A program made the translations under genes and the position numbers. From NCBI GenBank assembly GCA_004352715.1, contig SCFE01000059.1, positions 423,977 to 487,976 of the forward strand: a DNA stretch of 64,000 bases. The letters run 5' to 3'. The notes under the pieces were generated by a model, which worked only from the letters and a program-made list of their open reading frames with translations, searched no databases and was not told where the DNA came from. Source of the DNA: Hofstenia miamia. Taxonomy: Eukaryota > Xenacoelomorpha > Acoela. Position 1 is the first letter of the stretch, and the number at the start of each line of letters is the position of its first letter. Shown here piece after piece: positions 1 to 13,100 of the stretch.

Positions 1-1339
1 CCTTTTTATGACAATTTCGAAAAAACTATTCTTCATCTACTACTCTTTCATGTTAAACTTATGTGCGAAAGCAATGCCTAAAATATTCCTTTATAAAAAT
101 CATAGAATATTTCTATATGATTGAAATTGCATTAAAACCCTTTTCATTTCATCATATCTCAATATGCAAGAATCAATCGAAAACCGGTATTACTAAAATC
201 ATATTTTGTTCCTAGATCGTCATTAAAACAACGGCAACAGTTATTTTATAATTAAACAGCATGTTATATTTAACAAAGACTACAATATTAAATAATTCAA
301 AACGTTCACTCAAATCAAAAGGAAATTCACTGCGTTTCAATTCTTTTCTTTCTGCCTTTGTTTATCTTTTTGCTGTTGCTTTTTAGGCGTCCATGAGGAT
401 TAGTTTTTGTTTAATTAGTGTATGTAAATAGTTTCAAATATTTGCCGCTACTTTGCATTCTAAAGCCTCTTCACACTTCGCATAGTGATACATACACTCA
501 TTTGTTTTTGGTGTTTAAGTAAAACTTTATATGTCGCATTGGCTTTTATACCCGCAGCACTTAAGAAATCAAACATAAAATGATATAATAGTGATTTATT
601 GTTCCATTTACTATGATGTGATTATGTTTAGGTATCAAATTGTATGTGTAGTGTGGTAGTTACTATTTTGCAAAATGAGCTATGTATCTCTTGCTGCTTT
701 TCGGCATGTGGACTAGTATATAATCTAGAGCTTTTGTTGGCAACGCTCTCCAATCGGAAATATTTTATGCTTACCAAAAATCAGTTTACACTCATTAGCT
801 GTGTGCTAGTGCTTTAATCAATATATTACTAACAACGTTTTTCATTTGATGCTAGTATAACCAAATTTTGTCGGTAAGCAAAATAGTTTACGGCCTTATT
901 TATATAATAATCTTGAAATGGTTGCTGCAGGTAGTGCTTAAAATTGACTGTCTATTCTACCATTTCGTGGAAATGTTAAACAGGGAATTCTTAATGCTGC
1001 ATTAGCTTATCTTTACTGTTGCATTCATAGTTTATATTTAAACTGTATGTTTGATGTCACGTATGCTTTACTCTTTACCTTGCATGCTAATTGACTATAT
1101 TTTCAGTTGGAGGAGCCCCGCACTAGGATGTGTAGTACGAATAGAGAAAACGTACGTCAGTATCTCTCTCTTGTTTTTAATGCTTTAGCAAAGCTGTTCA
1201 ACGCATGCTAAATTTTACTATTGTGCAATTCTGTATTTGCATGTTACTTTCAGAGCAGAGGTTTGCCGGATTAAGCCTAGTCCCGACATCTGAATCTGTA
1301 TCAGTTGAAGAAGTTTATTTTAACATACATAATACAGTT

Positions 1340-1341
<2 letters not shown>
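1..1341. other. AT-rich sequence, no gene recognised
   Basis: No convincing exon, RNA gene or transposon protein was recognised on either strand. Short ORFs here have low-complexity AT-driven composition. It may be intergenic or intron sequence upstream of the CLU gene, whose 5-prime exons were not found in the window. Confidence 0.4.
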
Positions 1342-1374
<33 letters not shown>

Positions 1375-1953
1375 NNNNNNNNNNNNNNNNNNNNNNNNNN
1401 NNNNNNNNNNNNNNNNNNNNNNNNNNNNNNNNNNNNNNNNNNNNNNNNNNNNNNNNNNNNNNNNNNNNNNNNNNNNNNNNNNNNNNNNNNNNNNNNNNNT
1501 ATATATGTATGTATGTATATGTATGTCTATATATGTATGTATGTATATGTATGTCTATATATGTATGTATGTATATGTATGTCTATATATGTATGTCTGT
1601 ATATGTATGTCTATATATGTATGTATGTATATGTATGTCTATATATGTATGTATGTATATACATGTCTATATATGTATATATGTATATACATGTCTATAT
1701 ATATATGTCTGTATATATGTATATTTATATATATGTCTGTATATATGTATATTTATATATATATGTCTATATATATATCTATATGTATATATATATGTGT
1801 ATATATGTATATATGTATATGTATATATGTATATATATATGTATATGTATATGTATATATGTATATGTATATATATGTTCATATGTATATATATATATGT
1901 CTATATATATATGTGTATATATATATATGTGTATATATATGTATATGTATAAA
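1342..1953. repeat. (TA)n microsatellite and TATGTATG minisatellite with N gap
   Basis: A (TA)n tract runs to 1374, followed by N from 1375 to 1499. The sequence then continues as a degenerate tandem array built on tatgtatgtatatgtatgtc, which shifts to tatatatgtctatata-like units towards 1950. Open frames over this block are only Tyr/Ile/Met/Val runs produced by the repeat and are not genes. Confidence 0.9.
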
Positions 1954-3424
1954 GAAAAGTGTTTTTGGTTAATATCTAAATGTATGAATTTAGCGGGGCA
2001 ATTGGCAACGGGACCAAGTCTTAACCTCCGCAAATCTCTTAAGGTTAACACTCAGCCTATTTCCTGCATATTTTTATTTAAGCACTATTTTAAAAATTCG
2101 TATGGTCAAGCTATAGTCAAAAGTCTTTATATGGCGTTGGAGTTGGATTTTCGCATTCAACTGGAAAAGCCAAATATTTTAGCAAACAACTAAATATTTC
2201 TAAATAGAAACGTTAATGATATAATTATTTTTATTTCATTCAGGCCATACGATTTCATTGAAAGATTGGGTATAGGCCTTGTGTTGTTGATCTGCTTTTT
2301 AGAGTTGCAAATGTGCTGAAATTTCAACACAAAGCTAAGGCCACGCGCACACATCAGGGAAAGGTCGCGCAGCAAATAAATTGATTTTCCCTTATTATGT
2401 GCAACATCTATAATTGAAGACAACAGTGTTTTACAATTGTTATCGATGTTGCACACAATCGCACACAATTAGAAACCGCTTCCTAGAGCATTTAAATCTA
2501 TTTCCATGCAACGTCACTCTGATGTGCACTCCCGGTCTAAGTTAAACGTGCTCTACTAAGCCCAAACTAAAATATAAAAAGACCTTAGCTCATGTGAAAT
2601 AGTGTATAATGAAATATTACTAATAACATTTCATAAAATGGTTTACCAAAACAAAAATTTACAAATTTAAGGACATCTATATTGCTTTGCAAATCTTAAA
2701 AGTTTTTTGGATTTTGCTCTTCTGGAATGTATCAGATTTCATTCTGATATTATTAAGTCAACATGAGCAGCGTTCACTCGGTACCTCTTTAAATTCTTAT
2801 TTTGATTTCCAAATTTTTTGTGGATTATTTACTTCAAATACACACTGCTTTTAAATGTGCTCAACAGCACAGCAGATGTCATTCATATTTAAAATACACA
2901 GTCCAACATTCCCTTTTTAGTATTTTCCCAAAAACTATTTGTGTAATTTGTTATAAGGATTTTTTGTGCATTGATTTTTCGAAATGCTGACAAATGAAAA
3001 TCATTGTCTGATACGCCTAGTTAGTAGTTTTTCAACTAGATATTCGTATTCATATTTACAAAGCAATTCCCAGATTATACCAAACTATTTTCCCTGAAGG
3101 CTCAAAATAAAATAAAATTTAAAAAACCTCTAGCCTACTTGCATCTCTGCTTTTGGCGTGCTTCATTTTTATTTACTGTTGCACAATTTTTCAACGATTG
3201 TTGCTTCTTGTTTGATGTGAAATGTTTTGATCGTTGCAAATACTACACATCGCTAGAATGGAAAGCATGCCTAACTAAACATAACATAATGATTTTACAC
3301 AAAACAATTGTGCGCATTTGTTGGCCGATTATAACAAATCCTTAGACCTAAACAGATATTTACTCCATCTATTATCCATTCTATCATTTTTCACATTGAA
3401 TACATTTGTTCGGACGCAATAAGC
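1954..3424. other. AT-rich sequence, no gene recognised
   Basis: Only short unrelated ORFs are present. I see no splice-bounded exon or family motif. Intergenic or intronic. Confidence 0.35.
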
Positions 3425-3860
3425 TATTCGAGTATTTGATTCGAAATTCTCGAATATTCGATCTGTTCGAATACTTTTTGGTTTACTTTTTCTAGCATTA
3501 CAAATAATATACCTTTCCAGCGTCTAGAAGCCTACGTTAGAGCTTTATTTTTGTGGCGTACACATCCTCCTATCCCTTGATCCTATGGTTCTTTATTCTT
3601 TAAAACTGTTTAATAAATATTTATCACGAGAAAAAAAGTTGAATATAAAAGTCTAATAAATAGAAAAGCAATTCTTTCTATTCTGATTATGTATGTATAT
3701 GTATAGTTGGTTCATTTTTTCTTAGCATGGGGCTTGTGCTCAAGAAAAGTAAATGTATAGGACGCCAGTTTAGAAAGTGTCAATAAAACTTTTGAATTAA
3801 TTTTAGGCGAGTCTACTATTCGAATACGCATTCTATTCAAATATATTCGAATGTTCAAAT
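3425..3860. repeat. TTCGAATA-rich ended element (possible hAT-like MITE)
   Basis: Both ends are rich in palindromic ATTCGAATATTCG-type motifs (3425-3475 and 3815-3858), with about 330 bp of unrelated AT-rich sequence between. The same motif style bounds the block at 43129-43821. It is probably a non-autonomous DNA element. The exact ends and target duplication are not clear. Confidence 0.45.
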
Positions 3861-4041
3861 CATGGCCGTCTTTAAATAGAAGGCCTAACAAGCAAATATA
3901 CAATGTGCCAAGAGAAGGGATACACAATTTTTTAAAAATTATAGTTTAAGTTGCATAGTCTTTCTAAGTTACACCATTGAAAAGCTATTTAGTAAAATAT
4001 ATATGTTAAATATAACATGAAATTATAAATCACAACACAAA

Positions 4042-6005
4042 CTAAATTGTTACGGAATGAATACATAGTCCTTGCTTAGATGTTGCGGAATGAATACCAT
4101 CATTATAAACAATGACTTGATTCTTTAACATAATGTTAATTGAAATAAAAAGAACTTTTTTACAACAACAGAATAAATATTCTTCTGGAATATTATTACT
4201 AAAAAGAGAATAAAGTCGCTTTCGTTGTTCAGGATCATCCAGAATAACCTTTTCTGATAAATTTTTGAAACATGCAACGGCCCACAGCACATGCACAGCT
4301 GAATATGTTTCGAAAGATGGCATCTGAAGCCCATTTCGATTTAAAATGCCTAACAAAGTTGAGACATTAGAATCTTGCAAAGTTGAGACATTAGAATCTT
4401 GCATTGGAGCTGCAGACGAACACTGAGAACAGATTTTATTAATTTGCATTTACGAATGACACTTCTTCCTACTTTCATAATCGATGTTGATTCCTTAATA
4501 TATAATTGTGTTAAAGTCTGCTAAGCACTTTTTGAGTCATCATTAAGTCCAGTAAACTCAATTAGACCTTTTCGAAGCCAATTTGTCCATATATTCTTAA
4601 TCAAATGAACAGGATCATTCATGAACAGAGTTTCGGTAAAAGAAGTATGATTTTCAAGACTTAACTAACATGACTGATTGATTTTATGATTATCGGTAAT
4701 GAAGGCACATGTGCGAAGCCCTTTGCTTTTTAAGTAGTTCCAAACTCGTTTTGAAAAGTGAAACATTGATTCACTATTGAGTCTCTTACATGGAAACAAT
4801 GCAACAACGTCCGTCTCCTTTGATTTAACAGGTGAACATAAAAATGCTAATACTGAGGAAGCAGGATTAACATCGAAATTGGAATTACATGCTTGACCAT
4901 AAATATTTCCCGCTGTGTATGTAAAGCCAGGCGAAACCATTACTTCATCAGCACAAACAATAACATCTCTTATAATCATTATGATAACATGAAGAAATAA
5001 TAGAATTGAAATAAGACATATCTTGCAAACCAAAACTTGCAGTGGTTGAATGAACTATGTTTCGCAAATATGTAAGTGAAGGTAGACACAAATAGTCTCT
5101 TAGTGTTGAATATAAATTTTGAGATTTTGAAAATATTTCTAAACAAAATATTATAGTTGAAATGGAATATCTCCTTGCATGACTAGAAACTGGGAGTAAA
5201 TGAAGTTGATCACATAAGAGTTTATAAATATTGAACTTTGGAATATCAGAAAAATCTTCTTTTTTAACAAGTTCACTATAGAACAAAACATCCTGATAAT
5301 AGTTGGGCTGATAATTGTTCAAAAAAGATATTAAGTTGTCTAACTGACTTTTTCGATTTACAATCCCTTTGGAAACGATGTGGGAATATTCTGATGATTT
5401 AATTAGTGTCGTACTATTAAATATTTGGCAAGAGAAAACCGTATCATTAGTTTTATGAATCAGTGATCTTTCTATTAAAGGCACTTTAGTAACTGAAATT
5501 TTATAAAAACAGAATTCTTCTGAATCACAATTTCTTAAGCTGTATCCATCATAATGCATATTAACTATAGCTTCTACAGTTAAACTATCAGATAAATTAA
5601 ATTTTTCAAGTACCTGATTATCAATATGTTCTTTTTTTTGAAGACGGACTTTCACGTACAGAAGTATTTGCATTTTGAAAATAACTGGGATAATCAGGAA
5701 AAATTGTAGGAACAGCTTCCGCTTTCAACCTTTTTCTTTTGAGTGACTTACCAATGCGCGACTTTCTAATTGAAATACTTTTTGTGATAAAATCTGAAAG
5801 CGTAAAATGAAAAGAACAAAAGCCACTAGAAGAAGTGGGTTGGAAGTCTAATCGCCTAATACTATTCAACCATTGACTTTTAATGGAAATGTTTTTAGGA
5901 AACGAATAAATTTGTACGTACCCATCTTTTGCATTGTAATTGGACTTACAATGTACTACAGCGCATGTATTCGGTATAATGCACTACAGCGCATGTATTC
6001 GGCAT
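4042..6005 (-). pseudogene. THAP-domain P-element-like transposase, broken copy
   Basis: Read on the minus strand, a THAP zinc-finger domain lies at 5965-5790: Cys-x4-Cys near the start, an FP pair, a Trp, and a final CSFH supplying the last Cys and His. It is followed by a basic linker. A region resembling the P-element/THAP9 transposase core then follows: RRYS...LPSLTYLRN near 5190-5050, VCADEV near 4960 (first catalytic Asp), FITDN near 4690 (second Asp), the HLIKN motif near 4600, and a C-terminal LLxxNG-type segment near 4350. The family carries out DNA transposition. This copy is not intact. Frameshifts occur near a T8 run at 5632-5640, near 4970 and in 4450-4664, and a 28-bp duplication breaks the start. 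A 24-bp in-frame duplication lies near 4335-4395. P-element-like ancestry rests on motif order, not on a search. Confidence 0.75.
5953..6005 (-). repeat. 28-bp tandem duplication at the THAP start
   Basis: Two near-identical copies of a unit starting ccgaatacatgcgctgtagt (minus strand) lie back to back. The outer copy keeps an ATG at 6005-6003. The inner copy leads into the intact THAP frame but has ATA in place of ATG. Because 28 is not a multiple of three, the ATG is out of frame with the rest of the domain. Confidence 0.8.
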
Positions 6006-7125
6006 AACAGCGTGATGCGTAACAGTTAATTATTATATAACTCTTGTATGCACGAAACGTTTACCGCGTAAATTAGTTGTTTATTATCCCTTCTCTTGGC
6101 ACTGCCGTTTATTGGTTGTTGGGCCTTCCAATTCAAGACGGCCATGTTCAAATATTCGAAACCAACAATACTTTCAATTTCCTTCCTAAATTTGAGAACA
6201 TTTGAGTAAAGGGACACACAAAGTCTGTTTGTGCATTTCAATATTTGATGAAGAACTTTGACAACCTTAAAAAATTTGTGGATTAACACTGAATATAACG
6301 TTTGACTGTGTTTCTTCATATTTTTAACAATCATTTTATGGATTTTTACATCTATTGAAATTCAGCAAATGCTTTCGAATTATTAGAATTTTCTCATTTA
6401 ACCAATATTAGAAAAAAGTTTTTTATTAAATTAATTTAGCTTTTTCATTCTACAAGTTATAATATTGCGGTACGGGAGCAGCATGACCTCTGCCCATCTC
6501 TGTAACTCACCAATTTTTAAAGTTCCTGCTAGTTAGCGACTTGCTTTAATCATTCAACGTATTATAAACATATATTTTTACTATTTCATTTAAAGCAATG
6601 TAGTCGTACACGGAGCTGCAACCATGCCGTGCTCGTGCCATGCCGTGACCCAAATCTTTGGAATATGCAGCGTCTGAAACTCACAATTATTTTTTTACAA
6701 TTTTTCATTCATAATATATTAAATGTTAGCCCATGTTTATAATACAAATGATTCTTAGAAATAGATTTGCATAGAAATTACATTGCGGGAATTTTTAGAA
6801 TGCAACAACAATATTCGTATTTTCGTTCTGCCATATAATTCTTGCCTGACTTTTTGCAGAATTTCAAATCATTGCTTACAGATTTCGTAGATATTATTTT
6901 ATGCGATTTTTGCTGAACTGTCGTGAAATATATTTAGTACATAACGAATAATTTAATACGCATTATTTTATAGTTTATGTTCTAATTATTACATTATTTT
7001 TCTATGCGCTAAGCGTTTTCTAGTGTATTAGATTAGAAGAAGAAACTATATTTTGTCCTAAATTTAACAATATAAATATTGGTCAGTCACAGTACAAAAG
7101 TGCATCTAAAATATACATGCGCACA

Positions 7126-7128
<3 letters not shown>

Positions 7129-7159
<31 letters not shown>
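7129..7159. repeat. (TA)n microsatellite
   Basis: An uninterrupted alternating TA tract of about 31 bases. Confidence 0.9.
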
Positions 7160-7161
<2 letters not shown>

Positions 7162-7662
7162 GTACAGAATTCACAATGAAATAATAATTACACTTAATTC
7201 AAGGTTTTTCAATTTCTTTTATTACTATAGTCAGCATTAAGAAATTTGAAACCTCTCCACTTATATTCAAACAATTCAGGCCTATGCGCTTTATATAATT
7301 GTTATTTTAGTTTTAAAGGTTTTTAGAGACTTGGCTATCTTAATTTCCCTAGGCAGTTCATTTCAAAAACGAATTGAGGTATTAATAAAAGAATTTTGCA
7401 TTTCTTTTTTCTTCGATTTTGCTTGCCTTATAACTAAGGTGCGTTCACTATAAAAATTTGGAGTTTTAACATTAGAGAAATTTGTTCAATTGTAAGGACC
7501 GATTTTTTTGAGAATTTTGTAGAACGTACATAAAGAATCAGGCGTAATAATGTTTTTTTCAACAGAGTTGTTTTTTTTTTCAACATTTAATTTGTCAAAC
7601 AAAAATACAACAATTACATTTCTATTCGTCTGATTTGTTACTAGAATTTGATATTTTTGAAA

Positions 7663-7721
7663 AATCGTGCCTTGCCGGGCCGGGCCGGGCCGGGCCGTGC
7701 TTCCAAAAACCAGGCACGATT
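7663..7721. repeat. GC-rich (GGGCC)4 tract inside a perfect 10-bp inverted repeat
   Basis: The arms aatcgtgcct (7663-7672) and aggcacgatt (7712-7721) are perfect inverted copies. Between them is a ccggg tandem with four GGG runs separated by CC, very unlike the surrounding AT-rich DNA. It could form a hairpin or G-quadruplex, or be a transposon terminus. Confidence 0.75.
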
Positions 7722-9992
7722 GCATATCTGGTTGTACATTCTTTTACTTAATTGCAGCGCAGCACTATTAAAAAATGTTATGAGAATATTAAGCCAAAAA
7801 TAAATTATTGCAATAATTTTAATTATGCTCTCAAAATCAAGGAAACACTAACAAGCGTTTGCAATATGTGTGCTGACGTTAATAAAATTTCGAAAATATG
7901 TTTTTTCGCACGCCTGGTTGAATCACATGTAAAGCCAATTTTGAATGTTTGGATGCATTTAGCCCTGAATTTTTCCAACATGTAAAACGTTAATGCTTAA
8001 AGAAAGAATACCTCACAATACTTTTATTGTTGCTTTGTTATTGTTAAATTTGCTATATTCTAATCTCTTGAAAATCTATATTTTTAACAAATTGTCTTAA
8101 TGTTGAACAGCTTCATGTTTTTTTACAATATTGCATTCATAATAGTTGTATACTGTTCACCCTTTGATTGTTTAACTGTCGCTGTATTTTTTGAAAGTAC
8201 ATTGCAAACTAACACTAGTTGGCACAATTGTTTTCTTTTGAAAAGTTTTTAGCTAGCTATTTTGATTCGAATGCTACAACCGAAGACATCGAAGAATTGT
8301 AGAATTTGTCTTCAAAATTTTTGTCACATTCAAATGGCTTTATTGACCAATCAAAAATTTTTATTTATCTAATTGCCAATAATTGGGTTATTGTGTTAAC
8401 TGCATAGAAAGTGCATACAATAGGCAGTGTGACGTAATACTTTTGTCTTTAGAGTTTAAACATGAATGTGAACTGTCAGTACAGAAATTGGTGGTATGTT
8501 TACCTACTTTTTGCATCACACATCACTATTTTGATTTTAAGGGATAAACCATATTTTTGAGTTGATTTTTAGAAAATTTCATCTAATCCACAGTTTTGAC
8601 AGCATAATATGCATACTTTGAGAGTTTGCAATTTTTTCGAATGAATGAATATTTATAGACACTTTCATTGAGCACAAGACATCGAAGTGCTAATTTTGTA
8701 AATAAACTTTCTATTGCTGATTTAGATACAAGGCCTATTATTATTTGTGTTCATCCCAATGCCTGCCCAACAGTTGATGTTAATGTTTTTGGTAGGATAT
8801 TTACCAAATGTTTAATGAAAAAAATTGCACTTAGAAGAAATATATCACCGTAACTGATGTCAATATTTATCTGCCTACTTATTATGTTTGCACTAAAAGG
8901 CCTATCTAATATTGTAAGAATGAGATATTACACTCAGCACATGATTATTCTTAATCCTACACTTTAAGAACACAAATGTTTATTTAATTTTGATTTCAAC
9001 TTTTGTTTTATGAATATATCAATGCAAACCAGGTCGGGGTTCTAATACCCATTTGATTTCAGAAATAAATTGAGTATTGTATTTTTATATTATAGTTTGA
9101 TGAAATTAATTTCTTAAATAATAAAATCCAAAACCGTAATGTAAATTTAACAAGGAGGAGAACCTAGGTTGCCAATCTAATTTAACAGGGGGTGGACTGA
9201 ACCCCCTGAACATCCCTCGGATGCACCCCTATTTGATTATGTATAACTTTACACTTTTACTGTGGAAATTGTATCGTTTTTAAATTTAGATGAATTTTCT
9301 TTTTTAGAACGCAGTATTGGTATTGTATTGAGTTTGTAATCGCTTTTATATTCTATTGATTGCTTTTGAAATTCGTAGTGTGCTTTATATTTCTGTAAGT
9401 CAATAACTTCCTTGCACGTTTGCTGAAGATCATCCATGTTGCAACTTATCCCTTTTGAATGTTGAAACAATGTTGTCGCATTCGCTGCTTCGATCTTAAC
9501 ACGTTAAGTTCAATACAAATCTTCAAGTTTTCCCTGTTAAAACTTGGCAAAATTTCAACTTGTGTGAAAGCCTGTTTTTCAATATTTTGTCAGTTTACAA
9601 ATTTAATGGATTAAACTTCGGTGCATAATTAAATTATATTTTATTGATAAAACTACTTAGTATTCTGCAATAATTACAATCGAAGTAATGGGCAATCAAT
9701 ATCTTTCTTAGCAATATAATTTCGCTTAGTTATTAAGACGAGTGTAACTGAGTGTCTGTGCGCCCAAATTTAAATTTTTTAGACTAATTGCTAATGAGCA
9801 AATTTCCACATTATACTTTTTTGTGATATACAGTGAAACATGCACTCATTTATGTATTTATAAAACCCTTCTGCACCGACGTTTATTGAAGTCATGATAG
9901 TGTTAGCTTCAAGTCTTAACCTATATTTTGCTATAACTGTTGTGTTCAGACATTTTAGTGATTTATTACTCAAAACTCAATTGTTTATTTAG

Positions 9993-10156
9993 TTGAAAAA
10001 AATGGCGAATCGTGGGGGTAAGCGCCGTGGGAAACGCCGTGTCAACCGTTTAGTGGGTCATGCAGAAGCCAGCAACTGGACCAATCTATCACCTTCTCAA
10101 TTATGGACCGATATTAAGAAAGAAGCTTTCGATTATTACTCCGTCACATTTAAACA
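9993..10156 (+). CDS. CLUH: CLU exon a (SNW...LSPSQLW region)
   Basis: Acceptor tttatttag at 9991-9992 and donor GTATGT after 10156. It opens in phase 0 and ends with two bases (CA) of a Gln codon. The Arg/Lys-rich stretch before SNWT corresponds to the poorly conserved linker of other CLU proteins. The in-frame ATG at 10002 is internal and is not proposed as a start. Confidence 0.9.
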
Positions 10157-13100
10157 GTATGTTGCTTAAATATTTAAAAAAATTTTAAATTGTTTGTTTT
10201 TGTGGGGATTGGAGTTTCCGTAGTATTTATTCATTATGCTAATTACTCAGAATCTAATCTTTCATCTAATATATGTATCTCCTNNNNNNNNNNNNNNNNN
10301 NNNNTTACTCCGTCACATTTAAACAGTATGTTGCTTAAATATTTAAAAAAATTTTAAATTGTTTGTTTTTGTGGGGATTGGAGTTTCCGTAGTATTTATT
10401 CATTATGCTAATTACTCAGAATCTAATCTTTCATCTAATATATGTATCTCCTCTGCAATTATTTGATATCTTCGATTGAATCTCTAAACTAGTTTATAAG
10501 TCCATAGGTTAGAGAGTGAAAATGATAATCGTTAGTTTCATTTTGTATTTTTGCCTGATATAAAAATATAGACACTATTTTAAATCCTTACCTCTTGCTT
10601 ATCTTAGTGTTAGAGACTCAAATTAATCACGCATTGTCATTGTCGAAGTGTATTGAAATGTATAATATTCATATATATATATTAGAAGTAATTATACTGA
10701 GAATTTGTAATATTCATTTTAAACGATTTCGCTTTTCAAAATCACCATTAACAAATATGCGGGACAATCAATATTTACAATTGAGTACATTGTTATAATT
10801 ACTGCATGTACACTTGAATAAATTGTGTTATCATACTTTGTTGCTTATTTAGTAAATGATGTTTCTTTGTTTGCTTGATGATTAAATCTTCGCCTATTTT
10901 AGGGTGATGTGTTCTTAGTTGTATGTAAAAATTGTGGTGTTCCCTTCTATACCAAAGTTGGTTTACCATCAAATTCGAAATTGTTTCTTAACCGTGCCTT
11001 ACTGTTGAATATTTTCCAGTAAATCATTTAATCTTCGCCTACTTTTTTAATAAATGAGTTCTATTTTGCTATCGCATTAGTGATAAATTAGTGCTTTGGA
11101 GGATTTAAAATATGATATGACTATTGTTTGTATATTAAAACTTGTTTTGGCCAATTTAGAATTTCAATTCTATCTTTAAAATATATCAAAATATGTTGAA
11201 TACATCCCTTTTTCTTTTTCAAATTCCAGATAAAATTCTGCAAATTATTTTACGTAATTTAGGTCATCTATGCAAGACTTCATCCAAGAGAATGACTTTC
11301 AGCACGTGACATTGCTTTATAATTTTTGCAGTCATGTTGGGATCAAGATCGCTTCCAAGAACTACAACTATTTGTCAGTTGAGGAAGTGACATTCACTCA
11401 GGAAGACATCATTAATTTCTTTCCAAAGGTGAAAAACATTCCAATTCGGGCTACCGATGGTCACTTGTTTCTTCAAACCGGCAATACCAAGCTTCAGCAA
11501 GGTATTACAATCCCATTTACAATTGTGCGACTAAGTCTAGAATCATAATGCCAAGTTTTTCAATAACACATTTAACCTTAAGCAGCCTGGCGTGCATTTT
11601 AAAGGACAAACTTTTTCATCATGAACAAAACATTTTCTCCAAGCCAAATTTGAAAATCTTGAGACATGGGTAAGTCTATTGGGGAACATTCTTTAATGCA
11701 ATGTTGAACATTTCTATTAAAGTGTATTGCTGTGGCAGAGGTTGTTGAAAAGATACAAGTTTTCTTTGAAAATTTTAATTTTTGACAAAGATTTTAATTC
11801 TCTGCATACCTAGTGTTCATGTGGTTAGGTTTTGAGCCCGAATAGGCAAAAAAACCTTAACTTTTTCTTGATATGTGCAAAGAAATTTCAAAACCCATTG
11901 ATGCGTGCCGTGCGCAAAGTCAGAGGTCGCGGGGCCGAAGGCTTTCAGATTGTGCACAGCTTTAATAGTTTTTGAGTTATGAGCGTTTAAAATTTTTTAT
12001 AGGAAAATTTTTCAAAAATCTTCAGCTGTTTAAGTTTAGGCAAATCCATAATGATTTCCATGAAAAATGCTACCATAATGGACGTCTAGTGGCAATTAAT
12101 TTCTTATAGGTGCTGCGTTAGAAATTTCACTTCAACGCATTGTTTTAAAACTTTATAGGCCAGATCTGTGTTGCATTTTTAAAACGAGGAGATGCTGCAC
12201 ATGCAGCCCCTCAAAAAATTATTATTTCTGATGATCTTCTTGGGTTAAATTTGTTAGTGTATTAATCAGTGATCAACTGAAGAAATTGAAATATAGTAAT
12301 TCGGTTTCATGAAGTTAGAATTCATATTAGACACTGACGTCAACAAATTGAAAACATATGTTCCTGACCACAATAACGTTAAAATTGGAAAGGATTGTTA
12401 TCAATGATGAACTGAGTACATTGAGAACATAGTGATTCTATATCATGTTCACATAACGTCATGAATTGATTTTTTCAACAAAAATAATAACTGTTTTAGA
12501 ATAGAATAGAGTAAAGCTAAAAAAATAATACAAGTAGTATTCCTATTTTTAGACATTTGTCTGGCCAACATAGTTTGGAAACGAAAAAATCTTCAGCTTC
12601 AAATTATTCTTCAAATTCAAATATTAACAATAGCGTCTGGGGTACGATTTGTAGAGTTCTAAACAAGGCAAACCCGAAGTAATTATGCCTTCTGAAAAGC
12701 TGGCTGTTTTTAAGAACCTTGCAAAAGATAATCGATAATAGTATTTGGCTTTAAAATTGCCGATTTTTAAATGTTGTTTGGGGTAAGAGTCAACCTAAGT
12801 ACAAAAACGATTAAGAAAATATCAAAATTGTCTGTTATTTATCCTGGGTATCTTCAACTTAATTTACACGCAAAATGCTCTTGATTTTTTTAGTTTTCCA
12901 AATATCTTCATATTTGTAGTGTTTGAAAGGTAATTTTCCATTGGTCATTTGCAAAGTTAAACTTCCCTTTTCAAACTCATTACAATTTGTGTTTATTATG
13001 TACTATCTCTTTTAGGAGCAGTGAAAGAAGGTTATGAGTTGATTGCCGAAGCAGTCAACCTTTTTAGTCATGTTTATGGGCCTTTACATCAAGATATCGC

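Larger units (their letters stand above)
6006..9992. other. AT-rich sequence with small repeats, no gene recognised
   Basis: No host exon was recognised between the P-like pseudogene and the first CLU exon. The stretch includes a (TA)n tract at 7129-7159, a GC-rich hairpin at 7663-7721, and a short GC-rich remnant at 9150-9232 with a gggggtgga...aaccccct inverted pattern, probably a transposon end. It could contain upstream CLU introns. Confidence 0.4.

Noticed and set aside
1205-2193. Open frames of Tyr/Ile/Val/Met repeats
   Set aside because: They are translations of the (TA)n and TATGTATG arrays plus N, not genes.
8668-8853. 61-codon plus-strand frame
   Set aside because: No splice context, no homology recognised, and length within chance expectation.
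10002-10158. ATG at 10002 as a gene start
   Set aside because: An acceptor precedes it in frame and the sequence aligns to the middle of CLU, so it is an internal Met.
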